A stretch of 64,000 nt of DNA. Origin: Mycobacterium sp. Marseille-P9652. GTDB lineage: Bacteria > Actinomycetota > Actinomycetes > Mycobacteriales > Mycobacteriaceae. Below are positions 1-10,178 of the stretch, in pieces; the stretch's first letter is position 1, and each line of letters starts with the position of its first letter. The notes under the pieces were generated by a model that worked only from the letters and a program-made list of their open reading frames with translations, searched no databases and had not been told where the DNA came from. Location: contig NZ_CACRUY010000017.1 in NCBI RefSeq assembly GCF_902652685.1, positions 26,794 to 90,793 on the forward strand. Reading direction: 5' to 3'. The translations under genes were made by a program, and so were the position numbers.

Positions 1-3000
1 ACGCCACCCGCGGGCAGTGACTGCATGAATCGGCCCCGGGCGGCGACGAGCACCGCGGCGTGCTCGAGCGACAGCACGCCGGCGACGTGCGCGGCCGACA
101 GCTCACCGATCGAGTGCCCCATGACGAAGTCCGGCCGCACGCCCCACGATTCGAGGAGCCGGAACAGCGCGACCTCGACCGCGAACAACGCGGGCTGCGC
201 GAATTCGGTTGTGTGCAAGAGGCTTTCGTCGTCGCCCCACATGACGTCGCGCAGCGGCCGCAACAGGTGTTGGTCCAGCTCCCCCACGACCGTGTCGAAG
301 GCCTCGGCGAACACCGGGTATGCGGCGTGCAGCTGCGATCCCATGCCCAGGGTTTGAGATCCCTGGCCGGGGAAGACGAACACGGTCTTGCCCCCGGGCG
401 CGGCCGTGCCCGCGACGACGGAGACCGGCTCGCCGACGGCCACCTCGTCGAGGCCGGTCAGCAACCGTTCGCGGTCACCGCCGACCACCACCGCCCGATG
501 CTCGAAGTTCGACCGGCCCGCCAGCGACCACGCGACGTCGGCGATGTCGAGCTCGTCGTGCCGGCGGAGGTGCCCGGCCAACCGAGCGGCATGAGCGCTC
601 AACGCCGGCAACGACTTCGCCGACACCACCCACGGCACCACCGGCGGCGTGGGACGGTCACCGGCGGCCGGCGCCTCGACCGGCGCGGCTTCGATGATCA
701 CGTGCGCGTTGGTGCCGCTGATGCCGAAGGACGACACTCCGGCCCTTCGGGGCCGGTCGCCGGGCCATGCCCGCGGCTCGGTGAGCAGCGACACCGCCCC
801 CGCCGACCAATCCACGTGCGGGCTGGGCTCGTCGACGTGCAGGGTCGCGGGCAACAGCCCGTGGCGCATCGCGAGCACCATCTTGATCACCCCGGCCACC
901 CCGGCCGCGGCCTGCGTGTGACCCATGTTCGACTTGATCGAGCCCAACCACAGCGGCTCGGCCCGGCCCTGACCGTAGGTAGCCAGAAGTGCCTGCGCCT
1001 CAATAGGATCGCCCAGCATCGTCCCGGTGCCGTGGCCCTCGACCGCGTCCACCTCGGCCGGCGAGAGCCCCGCGCTGGCCAGGGCGGCGCGCACCACCCG
1101 CTGCTGCGACGGGCCGTTCGGCGCGGTCAACCCGTTCGACGCCCCATCCTGATTCACCGCCGAACCGCGCACCACCGCCAACACGGGGTGGCCCAGCCGC
1201 TGCGCGTCCGACAACCGCTCCACCACCAGCATGCCGCCGCCCTCGGAGAATCCCGTGCCGTCGGCCGCGCCGGCGAACGCCTTGCACCGGCCGTCGGCGG
1301 ACAGACCGCGCATGCGGCTGAACTCCACGAAGATGTCGGGCGTGGCATTGACCGTGACGCCGCCGGCCAGCGCGAGGTCGCACTCCCCCGACCGCAGCGA
1401 TTGCACCGCCATGTGCAGCGCCACCAACGACGACGAGCACGCGGTGTCCACCGACACCGCCGGGCCCTCCAGCCCCAGCGCATACGACACCCGGCCCGAC
1501 GCGACGCTCGACGACTGCCCGGTGAGGCGGAAGCCCTCCGCGGCCGGCGCGGCGCCCATGCCGTAGCCCTGCGTGTAGACGCCGGCGAACACGCCGGTGG
1601 CGCTGCCCCGCAACGCGCCCGGTTCGATTCCGGCCCGCTCCAAGGCTTCCCACGACAGCTCGAGGAACATGCGCTGCTGCGGGTCCATGGACAGCGCCTC
1701 GCTGGGCGCGATGCCGAAGAAGGCGGGGTCGAAGTCGGCGACGCCGTCCACGAATCCGCCGGTGCGCGTGTAGCACGTGCCCGCCACATCGGGGTCCGGG
1801 TTGTACAGCCCGGCCAGGTCCCAACCCCGATCGGTGGGGAAGTCGGACAGGACATCGCGACCGGCGGTCAGCATGTCCCACAGGTCGTCCGGGCACGCCA
1901 CCCCGCCCGGGTAGCGGCACGACATGCCGACGATCACGATCGGATCGTCCTGCGTGGACCGCACGACCGGGGCCTGCTTGATCTCCTGCGGCACCCCGGC
2001 AAGTTCCGTGCGCATGTAGCCGGCGAGGGCGTTGGCTGTGGGGTAGTCGAAGATCAGCGTGGGCGAAAGCGCAAGGCCGGTAGCGGTTTTCAGCCGGTTG
2101 CGCATCTCGACCGCGGTCAGCGAGTCGAATCCCAACTCCTGGAACGCCTTGTCGGGGTCGATCGTCTCGACATTGCTGTTGCCCAACACGGTGGCGATGT
2201 GCGAGCGGACCAGATCGAGGAGCACGGCATGCTGCTCCGCCTCGGGCAGCCCGTGCAGGCGGTGCGCGAGCGCCGACTTCGACTTCGCCGCGGCCAGCGA
2301 GTCGTCGACGCGGCGCCTGGCCGGCGCGGTGACCAGGTCGGCGAACATCGGCGGTATCGCCGCGGCGTGGGCGCGCAGCGCGCCGAGGTCGATGCGGGCC
2401 GGTGCGATCACCGGTTCGTCGACGATCAGCGCGGTGTCGAACAATTCCATCGCCTCGGCCGACGACAGCGCCAGGATTCCGTCGCGGCCCAGCCGCGCGA
2501 GGTCGGCGGCGTCCAGGCCGCCGGTCATGGCGCTGGCCTGGTCCCACAGCCCCCATGCCAGCGAGACCGCCGGCAACCCGTGCGCCCGACGGTGCGCGGC
2601 CAGCGCGTCGAGGAAGGTGTTGGCCGCGCCGTAGTTGCCCTGGCCCGCCGAGCCGACGAGTCCGGCCATCGACGAGAACATCACGAACGCGGACAGTTTG
2701 AGGTCGCGGGTCAGCTCGTGCAGGTTCCATGCCACGTCCACCTTGGCGCGCAACGCCTGATCGACGCGCTCGGGCGTGAGCGAGGTGACAACGGCGTCGT
2801 CGAGCACGCCGGCCGCGTGGACGACGGCGGACAGGGCGCCCCGCTCGGCGATGCCGGACAGCACCGCCGCCAGCGCCGCGCGGTCGGCCGCGTCGCACGC
2901 GACCGCTCGCACCCGCGCGCCGGACGCCTCCAGCTCCGCGACCAGCTCGTCGGCCCCCGCCGCGTGCGGACCGCGGCGGCTCAGCAGCACCAGGTCCCGG

Positions 3001-6000
3001 ACGCCGTGGTGGGCCACCAGGTGGCGGGCCAGCGTGGCCCCCGCCATGCCGGTCCCGCCGGTGATCAGCACCGTCCCGGACGCCAGCGCTGAGGGAAGGG
3101 TCATGACGACCTTCCCGATGTGGCGGGCCTGGCTCAGGTAGCGCAGCGCGCTGCGCGCGCGGCGGATGTCGAACGTGGTCACCGGCAACGGGTTCAGCAC
3201 CCCGGCGTCGAACAGCCCGGCCAGGTCGAGCATCCACTGATGCATGCGGGGACGGCCCGGTTCGAACAGGTCGAAGGCGCGGTAGCGCACACCCGGGTGC
3301 TCCCTGGCGACCGCGCCGGGGTCGCGGATGTCGGTCTTGCCCATCTCCAGGAAGATGCCGCCGGGGGCCACCAGCCGCAGTGAGGCGTCGACGAAATCTC
3401 CCGCCAGCGAGTCGAGCACGACGTCAAAGCCACCGCCCCCGGTGACCGCCCGGAACTTGTCCTCGAAGTCCAGGCTGCGCGAGTCCGCGATGTGGTCGTC
3501 GTCCAACCCCATGGCCCGCAGGGTGTCCCACTTGCCGCGGCTGGCGGTGCCGAACACCTCGAGGCCCAGGTGCCTCGCCAACTGGACCGCCGCCATCCCG
3601 ACCCCGCCGGCGGCGGCGTGGATCAGCACCCGCTGGCCGGGCCTGACTTCGGCCAGGTGGACGAACGCCATGTACGCCGTGGTGAAGACGGCCGAGATGG
3701 CCGCCGCTTCGGGATAGGACCAGCCGGCGGGCATCGGAACCAGGAGCCGCACGTCGCCGGCGACCAGGGTGCCGCTGCCGTCGGGGAAGAATCCGTAAAC
3801 CGAATCACCAACCGCGAATTCGGTGACACCGGGCCCGACCTCCACCACCACGCCGGCGCCTTCGCCGCCGAGCAGGGCGTCGTGGGTGAACATGCCCAGG
3901 GTGATCATCACGTCGCGGAAGTTGGCGGCGATCGCGCGGAGCTCCACCCGAACCTGGCCCGGCTCCAGCGGCGCGCCGGCGTTGGGAACCGGCTCCAATT
4001 GCAGGTTTTCGAAGGTTCCGGCGCTGCTGATGCCGAGCCGCCAAGGCCCCTCCGCGGGAGGCGACATGATGCCGTCGACCGCGCGGCTGCCGCGCACCCG
4101 GGCGGTATGGATCTCCCCGCCGCGCAGCAGGACCTGCGGCTCGCCGGTGGCGAGCACGGCCGCCACCGCTGAATCGTCAAACGGCGCATCGGAATCCAGC
4201 AGGACGATGCGGCCCGGATGCTCGGTCTGCGCCGATCTCACCAGACCCCACACCGCCGCGCCCGCCAGATCGGTGACGTCCTCTCCCGCCAACGCCATCG
4301 CGCCCCGGGTGGCCACGATCAACACCGACGGGTCATCCGCGGTGAGCCACGACTGCACGGCGGCCAGCGCCTCGTGCGTGCGCTGGTACGTCTCAGTGAC
4401 GGGATCCTGTCCGGTGTCATGGGATTCGAGCAGGCGGTACGAGGGAGGCGGGCCCGCAGGCTTTGGTGTGGGTGTCGCCTTGGACCAAACCACCTCGAAC
4501 AGCCGGTCCGCGCCCGCGCCCGACACGGCGGCGCGCAGCTGCTGCTCGCTCACCGGGCGGGCGACCATCGCGGCCACCGACAGCACGGGCAGGCCCAGCC
4601 CGTCGGCCAGTTCGATCGACACCGCCCTCGAAGAGCCGCCCGCGGGCGCGATACGCGCACGCACGGCCGTCGCCCCCGCGGCATGCAACGACACCCCCTG
4701 CCACGCGAACGGCAACACGACTTCGGTTGCGTCGGTTGACGTTCCGTTCGCCACGATCATGGCGTGCATCGCCGCGTCGAGCAGGGCCGGGTGGATGCCG
4801 AACCCGCCGACCCCGCCGGCCGACTCGGGCAGGCGCACCTCGGCGAACACCTCGTCACCGCGCGCCCACACCGAGGTCAGTCCCCGGAAAGCCGGGCCGT
4901 AGCCATAGCCGCGCGCGGCCAACCGCTCGTAGCCGTCGGCCGCGTCGACCGCGACCGCACCCGTGGGCGGCCAGGCCGACAGGTCGGCGGCCGGCTCGAC
5001 CGAGCCGGTACTCAGGATTCCCTCGGCGTGACACACCCACCCTGCGTCGGCGCGGGAGAACACGGAGACGGAGCGCGAGCCCGATTCTTCGCTCGCACCG
5101 ACAACCACTTGCACGGCAACCGAATCGGCGGCCGTCAGCATCAGCGGCGCTTGCAAGGTCAGTTCGTCGACCGTCGAGCAGCCGACCTCGTCGCCGGCGC
5201 GGATGGCCAGTTCGACGAACCCGGTGCCCGGAAAGACCACCGCACCGGAGACGGCATGGTCGGCCAGCCACCCCTGCAGGCGGGTCGACAACCGGCCCGT
5301 CAGCACCACCCCGCCCGATGCGGGCAACTCCACGACCGCGTTCAGCAGCGGGTGCTCGCTGATCCCCAGCCCCAGGCCCGCGGCGTCGGCCGCGACGCCC
5401 TCGCCGGACAGCCAGAACCGTCTGCGGTCGAACGCGTACGTCGGCAACTCCACGAAGGCGCCGCCCTCCAGCACGCCGCGCCAATCCACGCTCACACCGG
5501 CGACATACGCCTCGGCGGCCGACGTCAGAAACCTCTCGAGCCCGCCGTCGTTGCGGCCCAGCGTGGGAACGACGATGGCCGCGGGGTCGTGGGCCGCGCA
5601 ATCGCCGGCGGTCGCCTCGATCCCCGCGATCAGCGCCGGGTGCGGGCTGGACTCGACGAAGGTGCGGTAACCGTGCTCGCATGCGGTGCGCACGGCCTGG
5701 TCGAACTGCACGGTCTGCCGGATGTTGCGGTACCAGTATTCGGCGTCCAATCCGCTTGTGTCCAGGCGGTTTCCGGTGACCGTGGAGAAGAAGGCGGTGC
5801 GGGTGGAGCGCGGCTCGATGCCGTCGAGGACGTCGGTGAGCTCGCCGCGGATGGCTTCGACCTCGACCGAGTGCGAGGCGTAGTCGACGTCGATCCGCCG
5901 CGTCCGCAGGTCCAGGTCGGCGCAGAAGCCGACGAGTTCGTCGAGGGCGTCGACCTCGCCCGACACCACGACGGCGGACGGACCGTTGACCGCGGCGATG

Positions 6001-8117
6001 CTGACCCGGTTGCCGTAGGGCGCCAACAGTTCCCGGGCCCGCTCCGTGCTGCACGCGATCGACAGCATGCCCCCGGGACCGGCCAGCGACCGCAGCAACG
6101 CACTGCGCAGGGTGACCACCTTCGCCGCGTCGCGCAACGACAGCGCGCCGGCGACATACGCCGCCGCGATCTCACCCTGCGAGTGCCCGATCACGGCGTC
6201 GGGACGGACTCCCACCGACTTCCACAGTTCGGCCAGCGACACCATCACGGCAAACAACACCGGCTGGACCACGTCGACGCGGTCGAGGCCCGGGGCGCCG
6301 GGCGCACCGCGCAGCACGTCGGTGAGCGACCAGTCCACGAATTCGGCGAACGCCTCTTCACACGCGCCGATCTGTTGTGCGAATGCCGGTACGGATTCGA
6401 GCAATTCGACACCCATGCCGAGCCATTGCGAGCCCTGGCCGGGGAAGACGAAGACGGTCTTGCCGGCGGGCGCGGCGACGCCCTGAACGACGGACACGGG
6501 CTCGCCCGACGCCAACTCGTCCAGCCCGGCCAGCAACCGATCACGGTCGCCGGCGACCACCACGGCCCGGTGCTCGAAGGCCGACCGGCCGGCCAGCGTC
6601 CAGCCCACATCGGCGGCCGTCAACTCGTCATGGGCACGCAGGTGCGCGGCCAGCCGCGCGGCCTGAGACCCCAACGCCGACGCCGACTTCGCCGACACCA
6701 CCCACGGCACCACCGGCGGCGCCGAATGTGGCTCGCGCGGCGGCGATTCCGGCGCGTCCTCGACGATCACGTGCGCGTTGGTTCCGCTGATCCCGAACGA
6801 CGACACGCCGGCCCGGCGCACATGACCGTCGGCCTTCCAGGCCCGCGGCTCGGTGAGCGGCGACACCGATCCCGCCGACCAGTCCACATGAGGGCTGGGC
6901 TGGTCGACATGCAGGGTCGCCGGCAACGTGTCGTGGCGCATCGCCTGCACCATCTTGATCACGCCCGCGACACCCGCCGCGGCCTGCGTGTGACCCATGT
7001 TCGACTTGACGGAACCCAACCAGAGCGGCTCGGCCCGGTCCTGTCCGTAGGTGGCCAGCAACGCCTGCGCCTCGATCGGGTCGCCCAGCGTCGTGCCGGT
7101 CCCGTGGCCCTCGACCACGTCCACCTCGGCCGGCGAAAGCCCCGCATTGTCCAACGCGGCCCGCACCACCCGCTGCTGCGACGGACCGTTCGGCGCGGTC
7201 AACCCGTTCGACGCCCCATCCTGGTTCACCGCCGAGCCGCGCACCACCGCCAGCACCGGGTGCCCCAGCCGCCGCGCATCCGAGAGCCGCTCCACCACGA
7301 GCATCGCGCCGCCCTCGGACCAGCCGACGCCGTCGGCCGCCCCCGCGTACGCCTTGCAGCGGCCGTCCGGCGCCAGGCCACGGTGGCGGCTGAATTCCAC
7401 GAAAACCGTTGGGGTGGCGTTGACGGTCGCGCCCCCGGCCAGCGCCAGGTCGCACTCCCCGGACCGCAGCGACTGCACCGCCATGTGCAACGCCACCAAC
7501 GACGACGAACACGCGGTGTCCACCGACACCGCCGGGCCCTCGAGTCCCAGCACGTACGACACCCGGCCCGACGCCACGCTGGACGTCATGCCGGTGAGCC
7601 GGTAGCCCTCGATCTCCTCGGCCAGCATGCCGTAGCCCTGGACGATGAGGCCCGCGAATACGCCGGTCGCGCTGCCGCGCAGCCCGGTCGGGTCAATTCC
7701 CGCCCGCTCCAACGCCTCCCATGACAGCTCGAGCAGCATGCGGTGCTGCGGGTCCATCGCCAGCGCCTCGGTGGGCGCGATGCCGAAGAAGGCCGGGTCG
7801 AAGTCGGCCACCCCGTCGACGAAGCCGCCGGTGTTGACGTAGCACTTGTGCCGCGCGTCGGGGTCGGGGTCGAAGAGGCCGGCGAGGTCCCAGCCGCGGT
7901 CCGTGGGAAAGTCCGAGATCACGTCGCGCCCGTCGGCGACCATCTCCCACAGGCCTTCCGGAGAGTCGATCCCGCCCGGGAAGCGGCAGGACATACCGAC
8001 GATGGCGATCGGCTCGCTGGCCCGCTCCAGCAGCGCGCGATTGGTGCGCTTCAGGCGTTCCACCTGGACCAGCGCCTTTCGCAGCGCTTCGGTCGCATGC
8101 TGGAGTTGATCAACCAT
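1..8117 (-). CDS. pks12: Pks12, mycoketide synthase (modular type I PKS), 3' end outside window
   Basis: Two-module polyketide synthase that builds the methyl-branched mycoketide chain of mannosyl-phosphomycoketides. About 2,705 residues are present; the family member in M. tuberculosis is about 4,150. The start [16 protein letters not shown] matches the known Pks12 docking helix, with GCGAGGGA just upstream. Module 1: KS from residue 35 (Cys203 in DTACSSS), AT with GHSQG (Ser646) and YASH (746-749), DH (HPLL at 922, His954 in DHAV, FPGTGF), ER (NADPH loop about 1498-1510), KR (TGGTGMAG about 1686) and ACP (Ser1999 in GFDSL). Module 2: KS (Cys2227) and the start of an AT with GHSIG (Ser2669). 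By family rules YASH/GHSQG predicts methylmalonyl-CoA and GHSIG malonyl-CoA, which fits the alternating extender pattern of mycoketide. Long antisense open frames over it are shadows. Confidence 0.97.
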   Translation of the reverse strand, partial: MVDQLQHATEALRKALVQVERLKRTNRALLERASEPIAIVGMSCRFPGGIDSPEGLWEMVADGRDVISDFPTDRGWDLAGLFDPDPDARHKCYVNTGGFVDGVADFDPAFFGIAPTEALAMDPQHRMLLELSWEALERAGIDPTGLRGSATGVFAGLIVQGYGMLAEEIEGYRLTGMTSSVASGRVSYVLGLEGPAVSVDTACSSSLVALHMAVQSLRSGECDLALAGGATVNATPTVFVEFSRHRGLAPDGRCKAYAGAADGVGWSEGGAMLVVERLSDARRLGHPVLAVVRGSAVNQDGASNGLTAPNGPSQQRVVRAALDNAGLSPAEVDVVEGHGTGTTLGDPIEAQALLATYGQDRAEPLWLGSVKSNMGHTQAAAGVAGVIKMVQAMRHDTLPATLHVDQPSPHVDWSAGSVSPLTEPRAWKADGHVRRAGVSSFGISGTNAHVIVEDAPESPPREPHSAPPVVPWVVSAKSASALGSQAARLAAHLRAHDELTAADVGWTLAGRSAFEHRAVVVAGDRDRLLAGLDELASGEPVSVVQGVAAPAGKTVFVFPGQGSQWLGMGVELLESVPAFAQQIGACEEAFAEFVDWSLTDVLRGAPGAPGLDRVDVVQPVLFAVMVSLAELWKSVGVRPDAVIGHSQGEIAAAYVAGALSLRDAAKVVTLRSALLRSLAGPGGMLSIACSTERARELLAPYGNRVSIAAVNGPSAVVVSGEVDALDELVGFCADLDLRTRRIDVDYASHSVEVEAIRGELTDVLDGIEPRSTRTAFFSTVTGNRLDTSGLDAEYWYRNIRQTVQFDQAVRTACEHGYRTFVESSPHPALIAGIEATAGDCAAHDPAAIVVPTLGRNDGGLERFLTSAAEAYVAGVSVDWRGVLEGGAFVELPTYAFDRRRFWLSGEGVAADAAGLGLGISEHPLLNAVVELPASGGVVLTGRLSTRLQGWLADHAVSGAVVFPGTGFVELAIRAGDEVGCSTVDELTLQAPLMLTAADSVAVQVVVGASEESGSRSVSVFSRADAGWVCHAEGILSTGSVEPAADLSAWPPTGAVAVDAADGYERLAARGYGYGPAFRGLTSVWARGDEVFAEVRLPESAGGVGGFGIHPALLDAAMHAMIVANGTSTDATEVVLPFAWQGVSLHAAGATAVRARIAPAGGSSRAVSIELADGLGLPVLSVAAMVARPVSEQQLRAAVSGAGADRLFEVVWSKATPTPKPAGPPPSYRLLESHDTGQDPVTETYQRTHEALAAVQSWLTADDPSVLIVATRGAMALAGEDVTDLAGAAVWGLVRSAQTEHPGRIVLLDSDAPFDDSAVAAVLATGEPQVLLRGGEIHTARVRGSRAVDGIMSPPAEGPWRLGISSAGTFENLQLEPVPNAGAPLEPGQVRVELRAIAANFRDVMITLGMFTHDALLGGEGAGVVVEVGPGVTEFAVGDSVYGFFPDGSGTLVAGDVRLLVPMPAGWSYPEAAAISAVFTTAYMAFVHLAEVRPGQRVLIHAAAGGVGMAAVQLARHLGLEVFGTASRGKWDTLRAMGLDDDHIADSRSLDFEDKFRAVTGGGGFDVVLDSLAGDFVDASLRLVAPGGIFLEMGKTDIRDPGAVAREHPGVRYRAFDLFEPGRPRMHQWMLDLAGLFDAGVLNPLPVTTFDIRRARSALRYLSQARHIGKVVMTLPSALASGTVLITGGTGMAGATLARHLVAHHGVRDLVLLSRRGPHAAGADELVAELEASGARVRAVACDAADRAALAAVLSGIAERGALSAVVHAAGVLDDAVVTSLTPERVDQALRAKVDVAWNLHELTRDLKLSAFVMFSSMAGLVGSAGQGNYGAANTFLDALAAHRRAHGLPAVSLAWGLWDQASAMTGGLDAADLARLGRDGILALSSAEAMELFDTALIVDEPVIAPARIDLGALRAHAAAIPPMFADLVTAPARRRVDDSLAAAKSKSALAHRLHGLPEAEQHAVLLDLVRSHIATVLGNSNVETIDPDKAFQELGFDSLTAVEMRNRLKTATGLALSPTLIFDYPTANALAGYMRTELAGVPQEIKQAPVVRSTQDDPIVIVGMSCRYPGGVACPDDLWDMLTAGRDVLSDFPTDRGWDLAGLYNPDPDVAGTCYTRTGGFVDGVADFDPAFFGIAPSEALSMDPQQRMFLELSWEALERAGIEPGALRGSATGVFAGVYTQGYGMGAAPAAEGFRLTGQSSSVASGRVSYALGLEGPAVSVDTACSSSLVALHMAVQSLRSGECDLALAGGVTVNATPDIFVEFSRMRGLSADGRCKAFAGAADGTGFSEGGGMLVVERLSDAQRLGHPVLAVVRGSAVNQDGASNGLTAPNGPSQQRVVRAALASAGLSPAEVDAVEGHGTGTMLGDPIEAQALLATYGQGRAEPLWLGSIKSNMGHTQAAAGVAGVIKMVLAMRHGLLPATLHVDEPSPHVDWSAGAVSLLTEPRAWPGDRPRRAGVSSFGISGTNAHVIIEAAPVEAPAAGDRPTPPVVPWVVSAKSLPALSAHAARLAGHLRRHDELDIADVAWSLAGRSNFEHRAVVVGGDRERLLTGLDEVAVGEPVSVVAGTAAPGGKTVFVFPGQGSQTLGMGSQLHAAYPVFAEAFDTVVGELDQHLLRPLRDVMWGDDESLLHTTEFAQPALFAVEVALFRLLESWGVRPDFVMGHSIGELSAAHVAGVLSLEHAAVLVAARGRFMQSLPAGG
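885..1565 (-). repeat. pks12 KS2 segment, near-copy of the KS1 segment at about 6950-7620
   Basis: The DNA coding KS2 here and KS1 about 6,072 bases away (2,024 codons, one module) is near-identical, with identical stretches of roughly 20-40 bases. One lies around 1113-1151 against the matching stretch at 7183-7223. This is an intragenic direct repeat created by module duplication and probably kept similar by gene conversion. Confidence 0.75.
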
Positions 8118-8486
8118 TCCCTCGCCTAACCCTTGCCTAACGTTGGCCGTCCGCTACCGCCGGGGTGCAACCACGGCGGCGCCCTGCCGAATCACGGAAT
8201 GCGCTGCACGAAACGGTGTCGTCGCCTGGTCAACGAGCGTCGTGCTGCTTTCCGACACAAGTTCGCTGGTGAGTATGTCCAAACACGGCACGATTTCACA
8301 ACGTACGACCCGTCCGCTAGCCGAGGACCGGCGTCGAGGGGAGGAACGCCGTGCCCGCGAAGATGTGGCGCTGCGCTCCCGACGCGCCCGCTACACACGG
8401 GTTTCCCGTACGCGTGCGGGCTCCCCGGTCCATGGCGCGACTGTACCCGGCGTGCCTGAGGCGCGGTCCGAGGCGGCGACGCCGCG
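8118..8486. other. Intergenic region upstream of pks12, no gene recognised
   Basis: About 370 bases separate the pks12 start from the end of the next minus-strand gene. It is somewhat less GC-rich than its surroundings around 8230-8310 and should hold the pks12 promoter and leader. I could not pick a convincing -10/-35 pair. Short open frames crossing it have no recognisable protein character, and no tRNA T-loop signature was found. Confidence 0.5.
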
Positions 8487-8849
8487 TCACACACCGGCCC
8501 GGCGCCAGCCGTCGGCGGCCCGGGCGGCGTTCATCAGCACGTCGCAGAGTTCGCGCAGTTCGGCCGGCGGGGCGCCCTCGTCCAGCGCGGTTGCGACGTC
8601 CTCGGCGGCGCATCGGACCTGGTAGATGCGGTCGGCAAGGTCGGCGGCGTCGTCGGCCGACAGCACCACCGCGTCGTCGGGCACGGCGGTCGAGCCCGCC
8701 CGGTGCGCGCCCTGGCTGAGCGAGGCCCGCTGTTCGTATGCCCGCTGGCGGCAGGACTGCCGGCAGTACTGGCGGCGCCGGCCCAGCCCGGCGTCGGCCA
8801 CGTCGCGGCCGCACCAGCGACACGGCTGGGGGTGGGCGCGGCGGTTCAC
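8487..8849 (-). CDS. Small conserved hypothetical protein with an N-terminal Cys cluster (Rv2049c-like position)
   Basis: A 120-residue protein of unknown function from a GTG start. The N-terminus has a CRWCG knuckle (Cys10, Cys13) followed by CRQSCRQRAYEQR about 15 residues later. This CxxC...CxxxC pattern suggests a small zinc-binding finger, perhaps nucleic-acid binding. The rest is acidic and helical (residues 60-112). It sits between pks12 and rbpA, where M. tuberculosis has the short hypothetical Rv2049c, and could share the pks12 transcript direction. I assign no function. Confidence 0.7.
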   Translation of the reverse strand: MNRRAHPQPCRWCGRDVADAGLGRRRQYCRQSCRQRAYEQRASLSQGAHRAGSTAVPDDAVVLSADDAADLADRIYQVRCAAEDVATALDEGAPPAELRELCDVLMNAARAADGWRRAGV

Positions 8850-8926
8850 GCCGCCGACTTTAGCGGGCCTGCTTGGCGATCACCGGTATCATTGAGGGTC
8901 GCGTCGCGCATCCTGGAAAGTCGCCC

Positions 8927-8953
8927 GGGAACTACCTGGGGCGTCTTGACGTT
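8927..8953 (+). promoter_or_regulatory. Candidate ECF (SigE/SigH-type) promoter of rbpA
   Basis: GGGAACTA at 8927-8934, then 15 bases, then CGTT at 8950-8953. This fits the GGAAC...GTT architecture of stress ECF sigma promoters in actinobacteria. A start point near 8960 would leave a leader of about 60 bases before the rbpA ATG. No good SigA -10 hexamer was seen at the same place. Assigned by pattern only. Confidence 0.5.
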
Positions 8954-9019
8954 TGCTTACACGGAGATTGACTCATTTCGGAGCCGCGAAGGCTCGAGGG
9001 ACCAGAGGAGTAGCACGCC

Positions 9020-9355
9020 ATGGCTGATCGCGTCTTGAGAGGCAGTCGCCTTGGAGCCGTGAGCTACGAGACCGACCGCAACCACGACCTCGCGCCGCGC
9101 CAGATCGCGCGGTACCGCACCGAGAACGGCGAGGAGTTCGAGGTCCCCTTCGCCGACGACGCCGAGATCCCCGGCACCTGGCTGTGCCGCAACGGCATGG
9201 AAGGCACCCTGATCGAGGGCGACCTGCCGGAGCCGAAGAAGGTGAAGCCGCCGCGCACGCACTGGGACATGCTGCTGGAGCGCCGCTCGGTCGAGGAGCT
9301 CGAAGAGCTGCTCAAGGAGCGCCTGGAGATCATCCGCTCACGCCGTCGCGGCTGA
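9020..9355 (+). CDS. rbpA: RNA polymerase-binding protein RbpA
   Basis: RbpA binds RNA polymerase and the principal sigma factors, stabilises open complexes and influences basal rifampicin tolerance. The product is 111 residues, the usual length. It shows the N-terminal tail (MADRVLRGSRLG), the core domain with ARYRTENGEEFEVPFADDAE, the basic linker EPKKVKPPRTHW, and the C-terminal sigma-interaction helices ending RLEIIRSRRRG. The core has a single cysteine (WLCRNG), so it lacks the zinc site of some Streptomyces homologues. A strong GAGGAG precedes the ATG. It is a monocistronic plus-strand gene, convergent with ppm1, with a candidate ECF promoter upstream. Confidence 0.97.
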   Translation: MADRVLRGSRLGAVSYETDRNHDLAPRQIARYRTENGEEFEVPFADDAEIPGTWLCRNGMEGTLIEGDLPEPKKVKPPRTHWDMLLERRSVEELEELLKERLEIIRSRRRG

Positions 9356-9383
9356 CCGCGCCCCGCGTTTCAGGGGCGACGCG

Positions 9384-10178
9384 TCACGCGTGGTCGTGGG
9401 CGCGGGCGTCCTTACCGCGATTGAGCCGCCCCTCGACGCCCCACCGGGTGACCTTGCCGAGCGCCTCACGGATGTTCGATCCGCTCATCTTGGAGACGCC
9501 CAGCTCGCGCTCGGTGAACGTGATCGGCACCTCGACGATGGTGAACCCGTTGCAGACGGTGCGCCAGGTCAGGTCGATCTGGAAGCAGTACCCCTTCGAG
9601 TCGACGGCGTCGAGGCCGATCGTCTCGAGGACCTCGCGCCGGTAGGCGCGGTAGCCGGCGGTGATGTCGTGGACGCCGATGCCCAGCGCCATGCGCGCGT
9701 AGGTGTTGGCCGTCCAGGACAGCGCCCAGCGTCGCCACGGCCAGTTGCGGACCGAACCCCCGTCGACGTAGCGCGAGCCGATGGCCAGATCGGCTCCCGC
9801 ATCGACGGCGTCGAGCAGGCGGTGCAGCTGTTCGGGGGCATGGCTGCCGTCGGCGTCCATCTCGACGAGCACCGCGTAGTCGCGGCTCAAACCCCACGCG
9901 AAACCGGCGAGATACGCCGCTCCCAGGCCGTCCTTGGCGGTGCGGTGCATGACGTGCGTGCGACCGGCGTCGGCCGCGGCCAGCTCGTCGGCGAGCTGTC
10001 CGGTGCCGTCCGGGCTGCTGTCGTCGACGATGAGCAGGTGCACGTCCGGGCAGGCGTCCTTGAGCCGTCGGTGGATGACCGGCAGGTTCTCCCGCTCGTT
10101 GTATGTCGGGATGATCACCAGTACGCGCTGGCTCGGAAGGTCGCCGGGGACCCTGGGTGCCGGCTTTCCGGTGGTCAT
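9384..10178 (-). CDS. ppm1: Polyprenol-phosphate mannosyltransferase (Ppm1 catalytic domain, Dpm1-like)
   Basis: GT2-family enzyme that transfers mannose from GDP-mannose to polyprenyl phosphate, giving the donor for lipoarabinomannan, lipomannan and protein O-mannosylation. It is 264 residues, with [10 protein letters not shown] near the N-terminus, VDDSSPDGT, and the metal-binding DAD in VEMDADGSH. There are no C-terminal membrane helices. Start ATG at 10178 with GAGGAG upstream. The last base pairs of lnt overlap this start as ATGA, so the two are probably translationally coupled. In M. tuberculosis the same two activities form one polypeptide (Rv2051c); here, as in M. smegmatis, they are split. 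Confidence 0.95.
   Translation of the reverse strand: MTTGKPAPRVPGDLPSQRVLVIIPTYNERENLPVIHRRLKDACPDVHLLIVDDSSPDGTGQLADELAAADAGRTHVMHRTAKDGLGAAYLAGFAWGLSRDYAVLVEMDADGSHAPEQLHRLLDAVDAGADLAIGSRYVDGGSVRNWPWRRWALSWTANTYARMALGIGVHDITAGYRAYRREVLETIGLDAVDSKGYCFQIDLTWRTVCNGFTIVEVPITFTERELGVSKMSGSNIREALGKVTRWGVEGRLNRGKDARAHDHA

Noticed and set aside
60-3092. Plus-strand open frame of about 1,010 codons over pks12
   Set aside because: Antisense shadow of a high-GC PKS gene; Arg/Gly/His-rich translation with no domain. The minus strand codes PKS domains throughout.
4764-7724. Plus-strand open frame of about 986 codons over pks12
   Set aside because: Same reason; low-complexity basic translation opposite intact AT, DH and KS domains.
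8360-8440. Possible tRNA-like or structured RNA upstream of pks12
   Set aside because: No T-loop GTTCGA-type sequence and no cloverleaf could be folded by eye.
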